Assembly (NCBI GenBank): GCA_963748985.1
Contig: CAVVKQ010000015.1
Span: 1 to 64,000, forward strand
DNA: 64,000 nucleotides
From: RPQJ01 sp963748985
Lineage (GTDB): Bacteria; Pseudomonadota; Gammaproteobacteria; Steroidobacterales; Steroidobacteraceae
Direction: 5' to 3'
Every line of letters starts with the position of its first letter. Position 1 is the first letter of the stretch. A model generated the notes under the pieces. That model saw only the letters and a program-made list of their open reading frames with translations. It did no database searches and had not been told where the DNA came from. Positions 28,122 to 37,455 of the stretch are shown piece after piece. The position numbers and the translations under genes were made by a program.

Positions 28122-28940
28122 TCAGGGTTTGGTCAGAGAAGAACCGTCATCCCCGATCCCCTTGCCAAGAAAGGCCAGGACAGTCTCATTGAACTGCGAT
28201 GCGGCGCCGATGTTCGAAAGATGCGCGGTGGGCAGTTCCATGCAGTGGGTGTCCGGAATCGTTGACACCCACTCCCGCGTCGCCGCGGGCGTCGGTGCGG
28301 GATCGAAGGTCCCCGCGATGACGAGCGTCGGCGCCGCGATGCGCGCCAGGTCTGCGCGCTGATCCATGTCCCGCAGGGCCTCGCAGCAACCAATGTAGCC
28401 GCCGACCGGGGTCTTCAGCAGCGTCTGCCTCGTCCGCTCGACGGCCACGGCATTGCGCATGCTCGCGTCGTCGGTAAACCAGCGTTGGATGATGCCGTCG
28501 ACCAGTGCGGTCATGCCTTCGCGCCGGATGGTCGCGATGCGTGCATCCATGGCCTCGGGGGGACCGAGCCACGGTGTGGTATTGCAGAGCACGAGCCGGT
28601 CGATGCGCGTGGCTGCGTGCACAGCGAGCCACATGCCCGTCGCGCCGCCCATCGACAGTCCGCAGAAGTGAGCGCGTCGGATTCCCAGCATATCGAGCAA
28701 CCCGACCACGTCGGAACCCAACTGGTCGATCGTGTATGGACCGGGGGGCGCCGCCGATTTGCCATGCCCGCGCGTGTCATAGCGCAGGACACGAAATTCG
28801 CGACTGAACTCCGCTACCTGCGGCTCCCACATCTCGAGCGTGGCGCCGAGTGAGTTCGACAGCACCAGCCAGGGCGCACCGTCCGGCCCGTCGATCCGGG
28901 CGTGCAGGTCGATGCCATTGACTCGGAACATCCGGTCCAT
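28122..28940 (-). CDS. pcaD: 3-oxoadipate enol-lactonase-like alpha/beta hydrolase
   Basis: 272 aa (MDRMFRVNG; an internal ATG at 28931 is possible). Alpha/beta-hydrolase fold with the nucleophile in CGLSMGGATG, the acid in AGTFDPAPTP and the His in LPTAHLSN. The overall pattern (YDTRGHGKSAAPPGPYTIDQ, LCNTTPWLGPPEAMDARI) is that of PcaD, which opens 3-oxoadipate enol-lactone in aromatic catabolism. No other pca genes are nearby, so the true substrate may be another lactone. It is divergent from the DUF3667 gene. A truncated duplicate lies downstream. Confidence 0.85.
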   Translation of the reverse strand: MDRMFRVNGIDLHARIDGPDGAPWLVLSNSLGATLEMWEPQVAEFSREFRVLRYDTRGHGKSAAPPGPYTIDQLGSDVVGLLDMLGIRRAHFCGLSMGGATGMWLAVHAATRIDRLVLCNTTPWLGPPEAMDARIATIRREGMTALVDGIIQRWFTDDASMRNAVAVERTRQTLLKTPVGGYIGCCEALRDMDQRADLARIAAPTLVIAGTFDPAPTPAATREWVSTIPDTHCMELPTAHLSNIGAASQFNETVLAFLGKGIGDDGSSLTKP

Positions 28941-29070
28941 CGTGCAACTCGCCTTCGTTTCGCGGGGCTGGCGCGGCAGCGCGGCAGTGGTGCGGCGATG
29001 ATACCGCCGGGCCAGGAATGTCGTCACGAAGCCATGCTGCCGCGCCGCGGCTTGCGCTACCCTTGCGCCC

Positions 29071-30538
29071 GTGACACCCGACGACGACAACGAAACCGTA
29101 CTGTACGAGGTCAATCTCGACGCGGACGCCGCCATCGCGGGCCCGTTCGACACCTGGCTGCGCGACCACATCGCGGACGTGCTGCAGTTCGACGGGTTCC
29201 TGTCGGCGGAAATTCTCGACGACGACACCGCGTCCGAGGGTCGCATCCGACGAATCGTCCAGTACCGGTTGCGCAACCAGGCGGCGCTTGACGCCTACCT
29301 GCGCGAGCACGCACCGCGCATGCGTGCGCAGGGCGTCGAGAAATTCGGCGAACGCTACACGGCAGAACGACGAGTCCTGGCGCACCGGGAAGAGTTCATC
29401 CGCGGCGCATTCTCGACCGAGAACTGCCTCAACTGCGGCGAGGTGCTGCGCGGCCAGCACTGTTCGCACTGCGGTCAGCGCGCGAAGGTGCGGGTGCTCT
29501 CGCTCGGCACGCTGCTGCGCGACCTGCTTGGCGACATCACGAACTTCGACTCGCGCATCTGGCGCACGCTGAAGCCCCTGGCGTTCAGTCCCGGTACGCT
29601 CACAGTCGAATACCTGCGCGGGCGGCGCACGCATTTTTCACCGCCCTTCCGCATGTACCTGATCCTGAGCGTCGCGTTCTTCCTGCTGACGACGGTGGGC
29701 GGAAGTCCAGGCGACGTATTGAATTTCGAGGTCGGCAACGACGGCAGATGGCGGTGCAAACCTGACCCTTGGGCCCGGCGAGCAGGCGCCGCCCGCGCCG
29801 GGCACCGCCGACTCGAAGGGTGCACCGGCACCTGCAACTGCGAAGTCTTCGGCGGACGCGCCGAAGCTCGATCCGCAACGCCAGCGCATCGTCGACGAAA
29901 TCGTCAAGCGCATTCCGGACCCGGCGGATCGCGCGCAGGCGCGGGCAGAACTCGAGCAGGACCTCGGCGCAATGACCCCGGAACAGGTTGCGCCGATCAA
30001 GCGGCTGATGGACGACCCATGCAGCCCGGACAATTTCAAGATCGACATCGGGCTCAGCAAGCAGACCGAAGACCGGGCGCGCGACGCCTGCCGCAGGATC
30101 GTGGCCGACGGCAAAGGCTTCGGGCGGGCGGTGTACGAGAACATCCCGAAGATGATGTTCATCTTCCTGCCGCTGATCGCCGCCGTGATGTTCGTGCTGT
30201 ATCTCGGATCCGGGCGCTACTACGTCGAACACCTGCTGTTCTTCGTCCACTTCCACGCCTTCTTCTTCCTGTGCGGCATCGCGATCCTCGTGCTCGAGCG
30301 GACTTCGTCGATGCTCATCGACACCGTGGTCGGATCGGTCCTGAAGACGACGGAGAACATCCTCACCGCCGTCCTCATGTTCTACGTGCCGTACTACCTG
30401 TATCGGGCGATGCGCCGGGTCTACGGACAGGGGCGCATCGTCACGCTCGTGAAGTACTCGCTGCTGGTGATCGGTTACCTGGTCTTCATGACGCTGACCG
30501 TGCTGGGCCTGCTCGCCTACACCGCCCTCACGCTCTAG
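29071..30538 (+). pseudogene. DUF4286 / zinc-ribbon / DUF3667 membrane protein, frameshifted
   Basis: The GTG start leads directly into a DUF4286-like domain (VLYEVNLDADAAIAGPFDTW, about residues 8-105). A zinc ribbon follows (CLNCGEVLRGQHCSHCGQ, near 130). Next is the DUF3667 region (LGDITNFDSRIWRTLKPLAF) with the first membrane helix. Near 29746 one base is extra. The continuation is a Pro/Ala-rich linker from 29762 and three further membrane helices (LPLIAAVMFVLYLG onward) ending at 30538. Rejoined length is about 488 aa. DUF3667 proteins are membrane proteins of unknown function; DUF4286 is normally a separate small protein. Confidence 0.75.
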
Positions 30539-30561
30539 CGCCGGGGTCCGCGACCCTCGCC

Positions 30562-31737
30562 GTGAAAGCGCCCCGCTCCATCCTGCACGTCGACATGGAT
30601 GCGTTCTATGCGTCCGTCGAGCAGCGCGACAACCCTGAACTGCGCGGCAAGCCCGTCATCGTGGGTGGCGGCGGCAATCGTGGCGTCGTCGCAGCCGCGA
30701 GCTACGAAGTCCGCAAGTTCGGCGTGCACTCGGCAATGCCGACGCGGGAAGCGCTGCGCCGTTGCCCCGACGCCATCGTGGTCCACCCGCGCATCGGTCA
30801 TTACAACGCGGTGTCGCAACAGATCTTCGCCGTATTCCATGAGTTCACGCCGCTGGTGCAGGGGCTCTCGCTCGACGAGGCGTTCCTCGACGTGACTGCA
30901 AGCGAGAGCGCACTCGGCAACGCCGAACACATTGCGCGTGAGATCAAGCGCCGCATCCGCGAGCGTACGGAACTCACTGCGTCCGTGGGCGTCGCGCCGA
31001 ACAAGCTGGTCGCCAAGATCGCCTCGGACCTGCGCAAGCCGGACGGCCTCGTCATCGTGCGCGAAGCGGACGTGCGCGGCCTGCTCGACCCGCTGCCCAT
31101 TCGAAAACTGTTCGGCCTCGGCGCGAAGACGGCACCGAAAGTCGAAGCGCTCGGCATCTACACGCTGGGTGACCTGCGCCAGGCCGCGCCCTCGCGGCTG
31201 CGGCCCTTGTTCGGGCGCTACACCGAACGCCTGCAGCAACGCGCGGCCGGTATCGACGATCGTCCGGTGATTCCGGATGTCGACGAAAAACAGATCAGTG
31301 CCGAGGAAACCTTCGACACCGACATCGCCGATCCCGCGCGCCTGCATGCCGAGATCGTCCGGCTGGCCGACAAAGCGGTCTCCCGGCTGCGCGCGAAGAA
31401 ACTTACGGGCGGGTGCGTGACGGTGAAGATCCGGCGCGGCGACTTCACGACCTACACGCGCCAGCGGCAGGTGGAACCGCGCACGCAGGAAACGCGAGTG
31501 GTGGCGCGGATCGCGGGCGAACTGCTCGACGGGTGGCGCAAGACGCAACCGCAAGCCGCACTGCGGTTGCTCGGTGTCGGCGTCAGCGACCTCGGTGAAG
31601 AAGTGCAGGCCGACTTGTTCGGCGCGCCGGAGTCCACGCGCAACCGTCAGCTCGATGCGACCGTGGATGCCGTACGCGAGAAATTCGGATCTGTCGCGTT
31701 GCGGCCCGCGAGCACGATCGTCAAGCCTCGCGAGTAA
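30562..31737 (+). CDS. dinB: DNA polymerase IV (DinB)
   Basis: 391 aa from GTG 30562, 23 bp after the DUF3667 stop. Y-family polymerase motifs are present: the metal Asp in ILHVDMDAFYASVEQ, the substrate loop YEVRKFGVHSAMP, and the catalytic SLDEAFLDV. After these come the helix-hairpin-helix thumb (LFGLGAKTAPKVEALGI) and little-finger domain. It performs error-prone translesion synthesis in the cytoplasm. The C-terminus (QADLF) resembles the beta-clamp binding motif QxxLF. No obvious LexA box was found upstream. Length is slightly above E. coli DinB (351 aa). Confidence 0.95.
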   Translation: MKAPRSILHVDMDAFYASVEQRDNPELRGKPVIVGGGGNRGVVAAASYEVRKFGVHSAMPTREALRRCPDAIVVHPRIGHYNAVSQQIFAVFHEFTPLVQGLSLDEAFLDVTASESALGNAEHIAREIKRRIRERTELTASVGVAPNKLVAKIASDLRKPDGLVIVREADVRGLLDPLPIRKLFGLGAKTAPKVEALGIYTLGDLRQAAPSRLRPLFGRYTERLQQRAAGIDDRPVIPDVDEKQISAEETFDTDIADPARLHAEIVRLADKAVSRLRAKKLTGGCVTVKIRRGDFTTYTRQRQVEPRTQETRVVARIAGELLDGWRKTQPQAALRLLGVGVSDLGEEVQADLFGAPESTRNRQLDATVDAVREKFGSVALRPASTIVKPRE

Positions 31738-31741
31738 GCCC

Positions 31742-32998
31742 TCACGGCACTCGGTCGAGCGCGATCGGCGGCATTTCCAGCGAGACGACGCTGGTGGCGG
31801 CACCCGCCGCGGGCACCCTGAATTCCAGCGGCGCCGGCAGTCCGGGCAGCAGGTAGCGCGTTTCGCTCAGGGCGATCAGTTCGGTCTCGGGACCGCCCGG
31901 GTCGCCACCGAACAGCTTGCCCCGGTCGAGACGTACTTCGATCGTCCAGTCGAGTTCGTCGGAGCGGTAGGTTCCGGGCAGGCGTTCGAGCACGGAGATC
32001 GGCACCGGGACGCTTTCCGGCAGCGAGACGTTGTGCTCGCCGAACGGATGTTTCTGTCCGCAAACGATGCAATGACGCGGTTCGCCGACGTTGCCCACGT
32101 AATGCGCCACGGGATAGGCGTCGCCCAGCGCGTCGTAGATGGCGCCGAGGTCTTGCTCCGTGAGACCGCTGAACGTCGTCCACGGCATGATCGGATGCAG
32201 CGACTCACCCTTGCCGGTGCGCATGACGGCAATGAAAGTCTCCTTCGGATACGCGACGCCGGATTCGTGCCGCGTGAGATTGCTGCTGAATGCGCTGCGC
32301 GTGCCGCGGACGATTTCGTTGCCCCCTGCGAGCAGGCCTGGGTTACGCGGCGCCTCCCACGCCGAATGACATCCCGTGCAGTCGGCGACACCGATCAGGT
32401 AGCGGCCAAGCGCTTTCGAGTCGCCGGGGGCGGGTCCAACGACCGGCGCTGTAATCGGCTGCGGACTCCTGGCGTTGGCGGCCTGCTCGTCGGCGGGCAG
32501 GACGGTCCGCGGCAGGGCGTTGCGCACCGGCGGCAAGGTCCGCAGGTAAACGATGACGGATGCGAGATCCTCGTCCGAAAGACCCGCGAACGACCGGTAC
32601 CACATGCCCCAGTGCAGGGCCCGGCCATCGTGCCCGATCCCCTCGCGAATGGCGCGGGCCAGCATGTCGTCGGTCCAGCCGCCGGCTCCCGTCTCGACGT
32701 CTGGCGTGATGTTGGGTGCGACGATGCGTCGATCGGTGCGTTCGCTCATCACCGTCCCGGCGCCTTTCCTGCCGGCGCTGGGCGGCGCACCCGGCGCATC
32801 CCAGTCGCGTTCCGAGTGACAGACGAAGCACTGCAGCAGGTGCTCGGCCAGGTACCGCCCACGCTCGAGCCGGGCCGGACTCGGCTCGAAGGTCCGGTCG
32901 GTCAACGGCCGTGCCCGCGGGTAATCAGGCTCCGCAGCACCGGCGACCGGCAAGGCCGCGAGACCGGCCAGCAGTAACAGCAGCGAGCGCTTGGCCAT
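31742..32998 (-). CDS. Di-haem c-type cytochrome with a C-terminal DUF3471-like domain
   Basis: 418 aa from the ATG at 32998 (MAKRSLLLLLAGLAALPVAG, a signal peptide with GAAGGGA-like site upstream). Two haem sites are seen, CFVCH (about 63) and CTGCH (about 205), the layout of di-haem cytochromes that serve periplasmic dehydrogenases. A third motif, CIVCG, lacks His. After about 325 the sequence changes to a beta-rich stretch (LPGTYRSDELDWTIEVRLDR to VVSLEMPP) resembling the DUF3471 domain that trails serine hydrolases. No dehydrogenase gene is adjacent. The partner is therefore unknown. Confidence 0.85.
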   Translation of the reverse strand: MAKRSLLLLLAGLAALPVAGAAEPDYPRARPLTDRTFEPSPARLERGRYLAEHLLQCFVCHSERDWDAPGAPPSAGRKGAGTVMSERTDRRIVAPNITPDVETGAGGWTDDMLARAIREGIGHDGRALHWGMWYRSFAGLSDEDLASVIVYLRTLPPVRNALPRTVLPADEQAANARSPQPITAPVVGPAPGDSKALGRYLIGVADCTGCHSAWEAPRNPGLLAGGNEIVRGTRSAFSSNLTRHESGVAYPKETFIAVMRTGKGESLHPIMPWTTFSGLTEQDLGAIYDALGDAYPVAHYVGNVGEPRHCIVCGQKHPFGEHNVSLPESVPVPISVLERLPGTYRSDELDWTIEVRLDRGKLFGGDPGGPETELIALSETRYLLPGLPAPLEFRVPAAGAATSVVSLEMPPIALDRVP

Positions 32999-33147
32999 CG
33001 ATCCCTTCTCCCTGCCCGCCCCGTTCCGGAATGTAGCAGCACTGCCCCGACCCTGGTTCGGCCGACCCCTGGGGATGAAGGGTGAGCGATGATCGAGGAT
33101 CAGGCATGATTGGCGTCCCCCGCCGGTCACGGCAGGCCTAACCCCGC

Positions 33148-34797
33148 ATGTATACGAGCTTTTTCGGCCTCCAGGAAAAACCGTTCGCGATCACGCCGGA
33201 CCCGCGCTACCTGTATCTCAGCGAGCGGCATGCCGAGGCGTTGGCGCACCTGTTGTACGGCATCAACGAGGCGGGCGGCTTCATCCAGCTGACAGGCGAG
33301 GTCGGCACCGGCAAGACGACGGTCATCCGCAGCCTGCTCGAGCAGCTGCCGGGCCATGCCGAAGTTGCGCTGATCCTGAACCCGCGCATCACGCCGCCGG
33401 AGTTCCTGCTGACGATTTGCGAGGAACTGCACCTGCAGGTGCCTGCCGACGGCCGCAACAGCACCAAGGCGCTGATGGACATGCTCGGGCACTACCTGCT
33501 CGAGGCTCACGCGCGCGGACGCCGTGTCGTGCTGATCGTCGACGAGGCGCAAAACCTGAGCTTCGAGACGCTCGAGCAAGTGCGCCTGCTCACGAACCTT
33601 GAGACGGCGACCACGAAACTGCTGCAGATCATCCTGATCGGCCAGGAAGAACTGCGGACGCTGCTCGAGCAACCAGACCTGCGGCAGCTTGCGCAACGGG
33701 TCACGGGCCGTTACCACCTGAGCCCGCTTTCAAGAGTGGAATCAGCCGGTTACGTGAAGCACCGCATGCGCGTGGCGGGTGCGACGGCCGAAGCCTTCAC
33801 GCCGGGTGCGCTGCGCGAAATTCATCGGCTCAGCCATGGCATTCCCCGTGTGATCAACGTCGTGAGCGACCGCGCCCTGCTCGGCGCGTTCACGCGCGAG
33901 GAGCATCGGGTCGGCGCCGCTTTCATTCGCCAGGCTGCCTCGGAAGTGTATGGCCGGCCGATTCCCGCACCGTGGCTGCGCTGGGCCACGGCGGGTGCCG
34001 TTGTCGCGGCACTGGCCCTGGTCGCGTTCGGCGCGTGGTCACTGCTCGGACGAGACGAGGCCAGGATTGCCGCAACAACGACTCCGGTGATTGCTCCCGC
34101 GAGCGGCACTGCGCAGGCCACGGTTCCGGTGGTAGCCACCCCACCCGTCGCGATCGTGCCGGCCCTCGACCAACTGCTGGCGCAGAACGCGAACGACACC
34201 ACCACCGAGGCCGCGCTCGCGCGACTTTTCACGCGCTGGAACATCACCTACGCACCAGATCGCGGTCGCGGCTGCGAACAGGCCACGGCACAAGGTCTCG
34301 AGTGCCTGTTCCAGAAGGGCTCGTGGGCGCAGCTGCGCACGCTGAATCGTCCGGCGATCCTCACTCTGACGGATGACGTCGGAGGCACACACCAGGTGCT
34401 GCTGACCGCACTGACCGACGAAGCGGCCACGATCGAACTCGGCGACAAGCCGCAGGATGTGCCGATCGCGACAATCTCACGCTACTGGTTCGGCGATTTC
34501 CTGCTCTTGTGGCGGCCGCCGCTCGCGGTTGCGAAGTCGCTCGGTCCCGGCATGCGCGGTGCAGAAGTCCGCTGGCTGCGTGACAACCTGCGTGCGGCCC
34601 AGGGTTTGCCCGAGACACGGCCCGCCAACGACCTCTACGACGAAGAACTCACGCGCCTGGTGCAGGATTTCCAGCGGACGCACCGACTCAACGCCGACGG
34701 CGTCGCCGGCGTCCAGACACAGATCGTGCTCGACACGGTCCTGAATCCGTCAGGTTCGCCTACTCTGGGTGGCGCGCCCGAGCGGAAGGGAGGCTGA
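33148..34797 (+). CDS. ExeA/GspA-like AAA ATPase with peptidoglycan-binding domain
   Basis: 549 aa. AAA domain: Walker A GEVGTGKT (about 51-58), Walker B VVLIVDEAQN (about 128-137), and RVTGRYHLSPLS. One membrane helix lies at about 272-290 (AVVAALALVAFGAWSLL). The periplasmic part ends with a PG_binding_1-like domain (about 462-545, GAEVRWLRDNLRAAQGLP). With GspB, ExeA remodels peptidoglycan so that the type II secretin can assemble. The next gene, three bases on, encodes GspB, which supports this role. The remaining type II secretion genes are not in the window. Confidence 0.93.
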   Translation: MYTSFFGLQEKPFAITPDPRYLYLSERHAEALAHLLYGINEAGGFIQLTGEVGTGKTTVIRSLLEQLPGHAEVALILNPRITPPEFLLTICEELHLQVPADGRNSTKALMDMLGHYLLEAHARGRRVVLIVDEAQNLSFETLEQVRLLTNLETATTKLLQIILIGQEELRTLLEQPDLRQLAQRVTGRYHLSPLSRVESAGYVKHRMRVAGATAEAFTPGALREIHRLSHGIPRVINVVSDRALLGAFTREEHRVGAAFIRQAASEVYGRPIPAPWLRWATAGAVVAALALVAFGAWSLLGRDEARIAATTTPVIAPASGTAQATVPVVATPPVAIVPALDQLLAQNANDTTTEAALARLFTRWNITYAPDRGRGCEQATAQGLECLFQKGSWAQLRTLNRPAILTLTDDVGGTHQVLLTALTDEAATIELGDKPQDVPIATISRYWFGDFLLLWRPPLAVAKSLGPGMRGAEVRWLRDNLRAAQGLPETRPANDLYDEELTRLVQDFQRTHRLNADGVAGVQTQIVLDTVLNPSGSPTLGGAPERKGG

Positions 34798-34800
34798 GCG

Positions 34801-35601
34801 ATGTCGTTCATCCTCGATGCCCTGCGCAAGTCCGAACACGCACGCCAGCGCCAGACGGGACCGGGCCTCGCCGAGGTACCGATCGCGCCGACGAAGCCAG
34901 GAACCAACGCGTGGGCCACGGCGGCGATTGCACTACTGGTCGTGAACCTGCTCGCCGTCGGCATCGTGTTGCTGCGACGCGCGCAGAAAGACGACGCCAC
35001 GGCGCCGACTGCACCGGCACCAGTCGCGAGTACTGCGCCGGGTCCTGCGAATCCTACGCTGGTCGCCCCATCGCCGACGGTTGGAACACCCGTCACGCAA
35101 GGCGCTGCGCCAACGCGGGCTCCCATCGATGAGCCCGCGGGTCCGGGTGGACGCAATCCGCTGGCGGACGAAGTGGGGGATGCGTCCAACGCCATCGAAG
35201 CCTCGTCGCAGTCTGCAGCCGCCGCCGTGCCGTCGGGTCCGCGGACCGTCGTGAGGAATGGCAGCGCGCAGCGTGGTGGCTCGGTGATCTATGCACCAGT
35301 ACCCGAGGCGTCCGACCTGCCGTACTCACCGCCGCCCGAACAACCTGCGGTGCAGCAGGCAGCACCGCAAGCCGCGGCCATGCCGGATGCCGCGGAGGTT
35401 TCGGCACGGGGCGGCGTGGCCGCCCTGCACCTCGATCTGCACGTCTACGTCACGCAGCCGCAGCAGCGTTTCATCTTCGTGAATTCGCGCAAGTACAAGG
35501 AAGGCGAGACGCTGGCCGAAGGCCCGCTCGTCGAACAGATTACGCCGGATGGCGCCGTGCTGAATTTCCGGGGCAGCCGGTTCAAGCTGTCCAACGACTG
35601 A
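34801..35601 (+). CDS. gspB: General secretion pathway protein GspB
   Basis: 266 aa beginning MSFILDALRKSEHARQR, the characteristic GspB/ExeB N-terminus, with one membrane helix (about 38-58). A long Pro/Ala-rich periplasmic linker follows. The C-terminal T2SSB domain spans about 200-266 (LHVYVTQPQQRFIFVNSRKY to FRGSRFKL). It partners ExeA in localising the secretin across peptidoglycan. It starts three bases after the ATPase gene and is probably translationally coupled. Confidence 0.93.
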   Translation: MSFILDALRKSEHARQRQTGPGLAEVPIAPTKPGTNAWATAAIALLVVNLLAVGIVLLRRAQKDDATAPTAPAPVASTAPGPANPTLVAPSPTVGTPVTQGAAPTRAPIDEPAGPGGRNPLADEVGDASNAIEASSQSAAAAVPSGPRTVVRNGSAQRGGSVIYAPVPEASDLPYSPPPEQPAVQQAAPQAAAMPDAAEVSARGGVAALHLDLHVYVTQPQQRFIFVNSRKYKEGETLAEGPLVEQITPDGAVLNFRGSRFKLSND

Positions 35602-35622
35602 ACTGAGGGGAGTCGGTCGCCA

Positions 35623-37455
35623 GTGAATGCTGCAGCGGTCACTGCCGACAGCCTCGACGGGCTGCGGCTGAATTTTGCGCTGCAGGCGGGCATCCTGCGG
35701 CTGCTGTCGCGCCAGGAACACCTGAACAAGATCAACGTGTTCCCGGTGCCTGACGGCGACACGGGCACGAACCTCGCGCTCACCGTAAACGCAGTGCTCG
35801 GTGCGTTGCGCAAGTGGCCCGACCGGCACGCGGGCAAGACGCTGACGCGCGTGGCCGATGCCGCGCTCGATGGCGCGCGCGGCAACTCGGGGGCGATCCT
35901 CGCGCAATTTTTCCTCGGCCTTTGTGATCGTGTCGGCCACCTGAACCAGATCGACCCGGCGGAGTTTGCCGCAGGCATCGACGGCGGCGCCGAGTACGCC
36001 CGTGAAAGCCTGAGCGAACCGCGCGAGGGCACCATCCTCTCGGTGCTGACTGCGTTCGCGCACGCCGTGCAACTGGCGCGCAAGGACGGCATGCGCGATT
36101 TCCGCTCGATTCTCCGCCAGGGTGTCGCTGCGTCGCAGGCGGCGCTGGCGCAGACGACGTTCCAGCTGGAGGCATTGCGCAGGGCGAACGTCGTCGACGC
36201 GGGCGCACAGGGCTTCGTCGAGCTGATCGAGGGCGTGACCGACTATCTGGAAAGCGGCTCCGACGCGGAGCCGGCCGCAAGCGCGTCGCCACTGGTCGCG
36301 AGCGCGTCCGAGGAATTGACGGCCGGCAGCGGCGAGGACGAACTCGCGTACCGGTACTGCACCGAGTGCGTCGTCACCGGCGAGCGCATCGACCGGCGAC
36401 ATCTGCGGGAACAGCTGTCGGCGATCGGCGGCAGCCTGGTGGTCGCGGGCCTGCACAGCAAGATCCGCGTGCACATCCACACCAACGACCCGTCCGAGGT
36501 GTTCCGCGCGGCCGCGCAGTTCGGAAGCGTCGCGGGCGAAAAAGCCGACGACATGCAACGGCAGCAGCACTCGGCGCACTCGACCGATCGTCGCGTCGCG
36601 ATCGTCACCGACAGTGCGGCGGACATTCCCGAAGCGGAGCTCGACCGCCTCGACATCCACATGATCCCGGTGCGCGTGCACTTCGGTGCCCGCAGTTACC
36701 TCGACAAGGTGGGCATCACCTCGGACGAGTTCTATGCCGAAATCGAGCGCGGCACCGAACCGCCCAAGACCTCCCAGCCGCCGCCGGGCGACTTTCGCCG
36801 GCAATTCGAATTCCTGGGCTCGCACCACAGCGCAGTGATTTCGATCAACCTGAGCAGTCGCGTGAGCGGCACGTGCGCCGCGGCACAGACGGCCGCGGCT
36901 CGCACTGCCACCCATGGCAAGGTGAGCGTGATCGACACGGGCAACGTCTCCGCGGGCCAGGGTCTCATCGCCATGTACGCCGCGGAATGTGCGGCGGCGG
37001 GTTACGACGCAGACCGCATCATCGCCGCGACGAAAGCCATCCTGCCGCGGACACGCTCGTTCGGCGTGGCCGGTTCGCTCGAGTATGCCGTGCGCGGCGG
37101 TCGCCTGCCGCGCTGGGTCAAGCGGGTCGCCGACGCGTTGCGACTGATGCCTGTCCTGCACAACGACTCCAAGGGCAAAGTCAGCGCGGGCGGCGTGCTG
37201 TTCGGCCGGCACGACCTGAAGTCGAAGTTCGCGCGCTGGGTGCGGCGCCGCATGCGCGACGACGTCACCTACAGGTTGATCGTCGGTCACGCCAATTGCG
37301 AAGCGGACGGTCGCTGGCTGCTGCAGGAACTGCGCCTGCCGAACGTAGGCTTCGCGCAACTGGTCTCGATTGGCAGCGCGCTTGGCGCGCACGGCGGACC
37401 GGGTATGCTCGTGGTGGGTCTGCAGGAATACGAAGCACCGGGGTCAACTCCATGA
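35623..37455 (+). CDS. DAK2-DegV fusion protein (single-chain fatty-acid-kinase-like)
   Basis: 610 aa from GTG 35623 with GAGGGGAG upstream. Residues about 10-205 are a DAK2 kinase domain (NVFPVPDGDTGTNLALTV with metal-binding Asp, GARGNSGAILAQF). Residues about 245-310 match the FakA middle domain, including YCTECVV and the paired His in VHIHTNDP. Residues about 325-605 are a DegV fatty-acid-binding domain (IVTDSAADIP, INLSSRVSGT, GSLEYAVRGGRLPR). In Firmicutes these are separate proteins, FakA (kinase) and FakB (acyl carrier), that phosphorylate fatty acids for phospholipid synthesis. The fusion suggests the same reaction in one chain. The stop overlaps the start of the next gene (ATGA). 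Confidence 0.92.
   Translation: MNAAAVTADSLDGLRLNFALQAGILRLLSRQEHLNKINVFPVPDGDTGTNLALTVNAVLGALRKWPDRHAGKTLTRVADAALDGARGNSGAILAQFFLGLCDRVGHLNQIDPAEFAAGIDGGAEYARESLSEPREGTILSVLTAFAHAVQLARKDGMRDFRSILRQGVAASQAALAQTTFQLEALRRANVVDAGAQGFVELIEGVTDYLESGSDAEPAASASPLVASASEELTAGSGEDELAYRYCTECVVTGERIDRRHLREQLSAIGGSLVVAGLHSKIRVHIHTNDPSEVFRAAAQFGSVAGEKADDMQRQQHSAHSTDRRVAIVTDSAADIPEAELDRLDIHMIPVRVHFGARSYLDKVGITSDEFYAEIERGTEPPKTSQPPPGDFRRQFEFLGSHHSAVISINLSSRVSGTCAAAQTAAARTATHGKVSVIDTGNVSAGQGLIAMYAAECAAAGYDADRIIAATKAILPRTRSFGVAGSLEYAVRGGRLPRWVKRVADALRLMPVLHNDSKGKVSAGGVLFGRHDLKSKFARWVRRRMRDDVTYRLIVGHANCEADGRWLLQELRLPNVGFAQLVSIGSALGAHGGPGMLVVGLQEYEAPGSTP

Noticed and set aside
29760..30561. DUF3667 protein fused to DinB in one 888-aa frame
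   Set aside because: The middle part is Arg-rich shadow sequence; the true DUF3667 C-terminus is in another frame and DinB has its own GTG at 30562.
36366..37451. Long upstream extension of the transsulfuration enzyme
   Set aside because: It is a shadow of the DAK2-DegV gene; the ATG at 37452 overlaps the preceding stop in the usual ATGA way.
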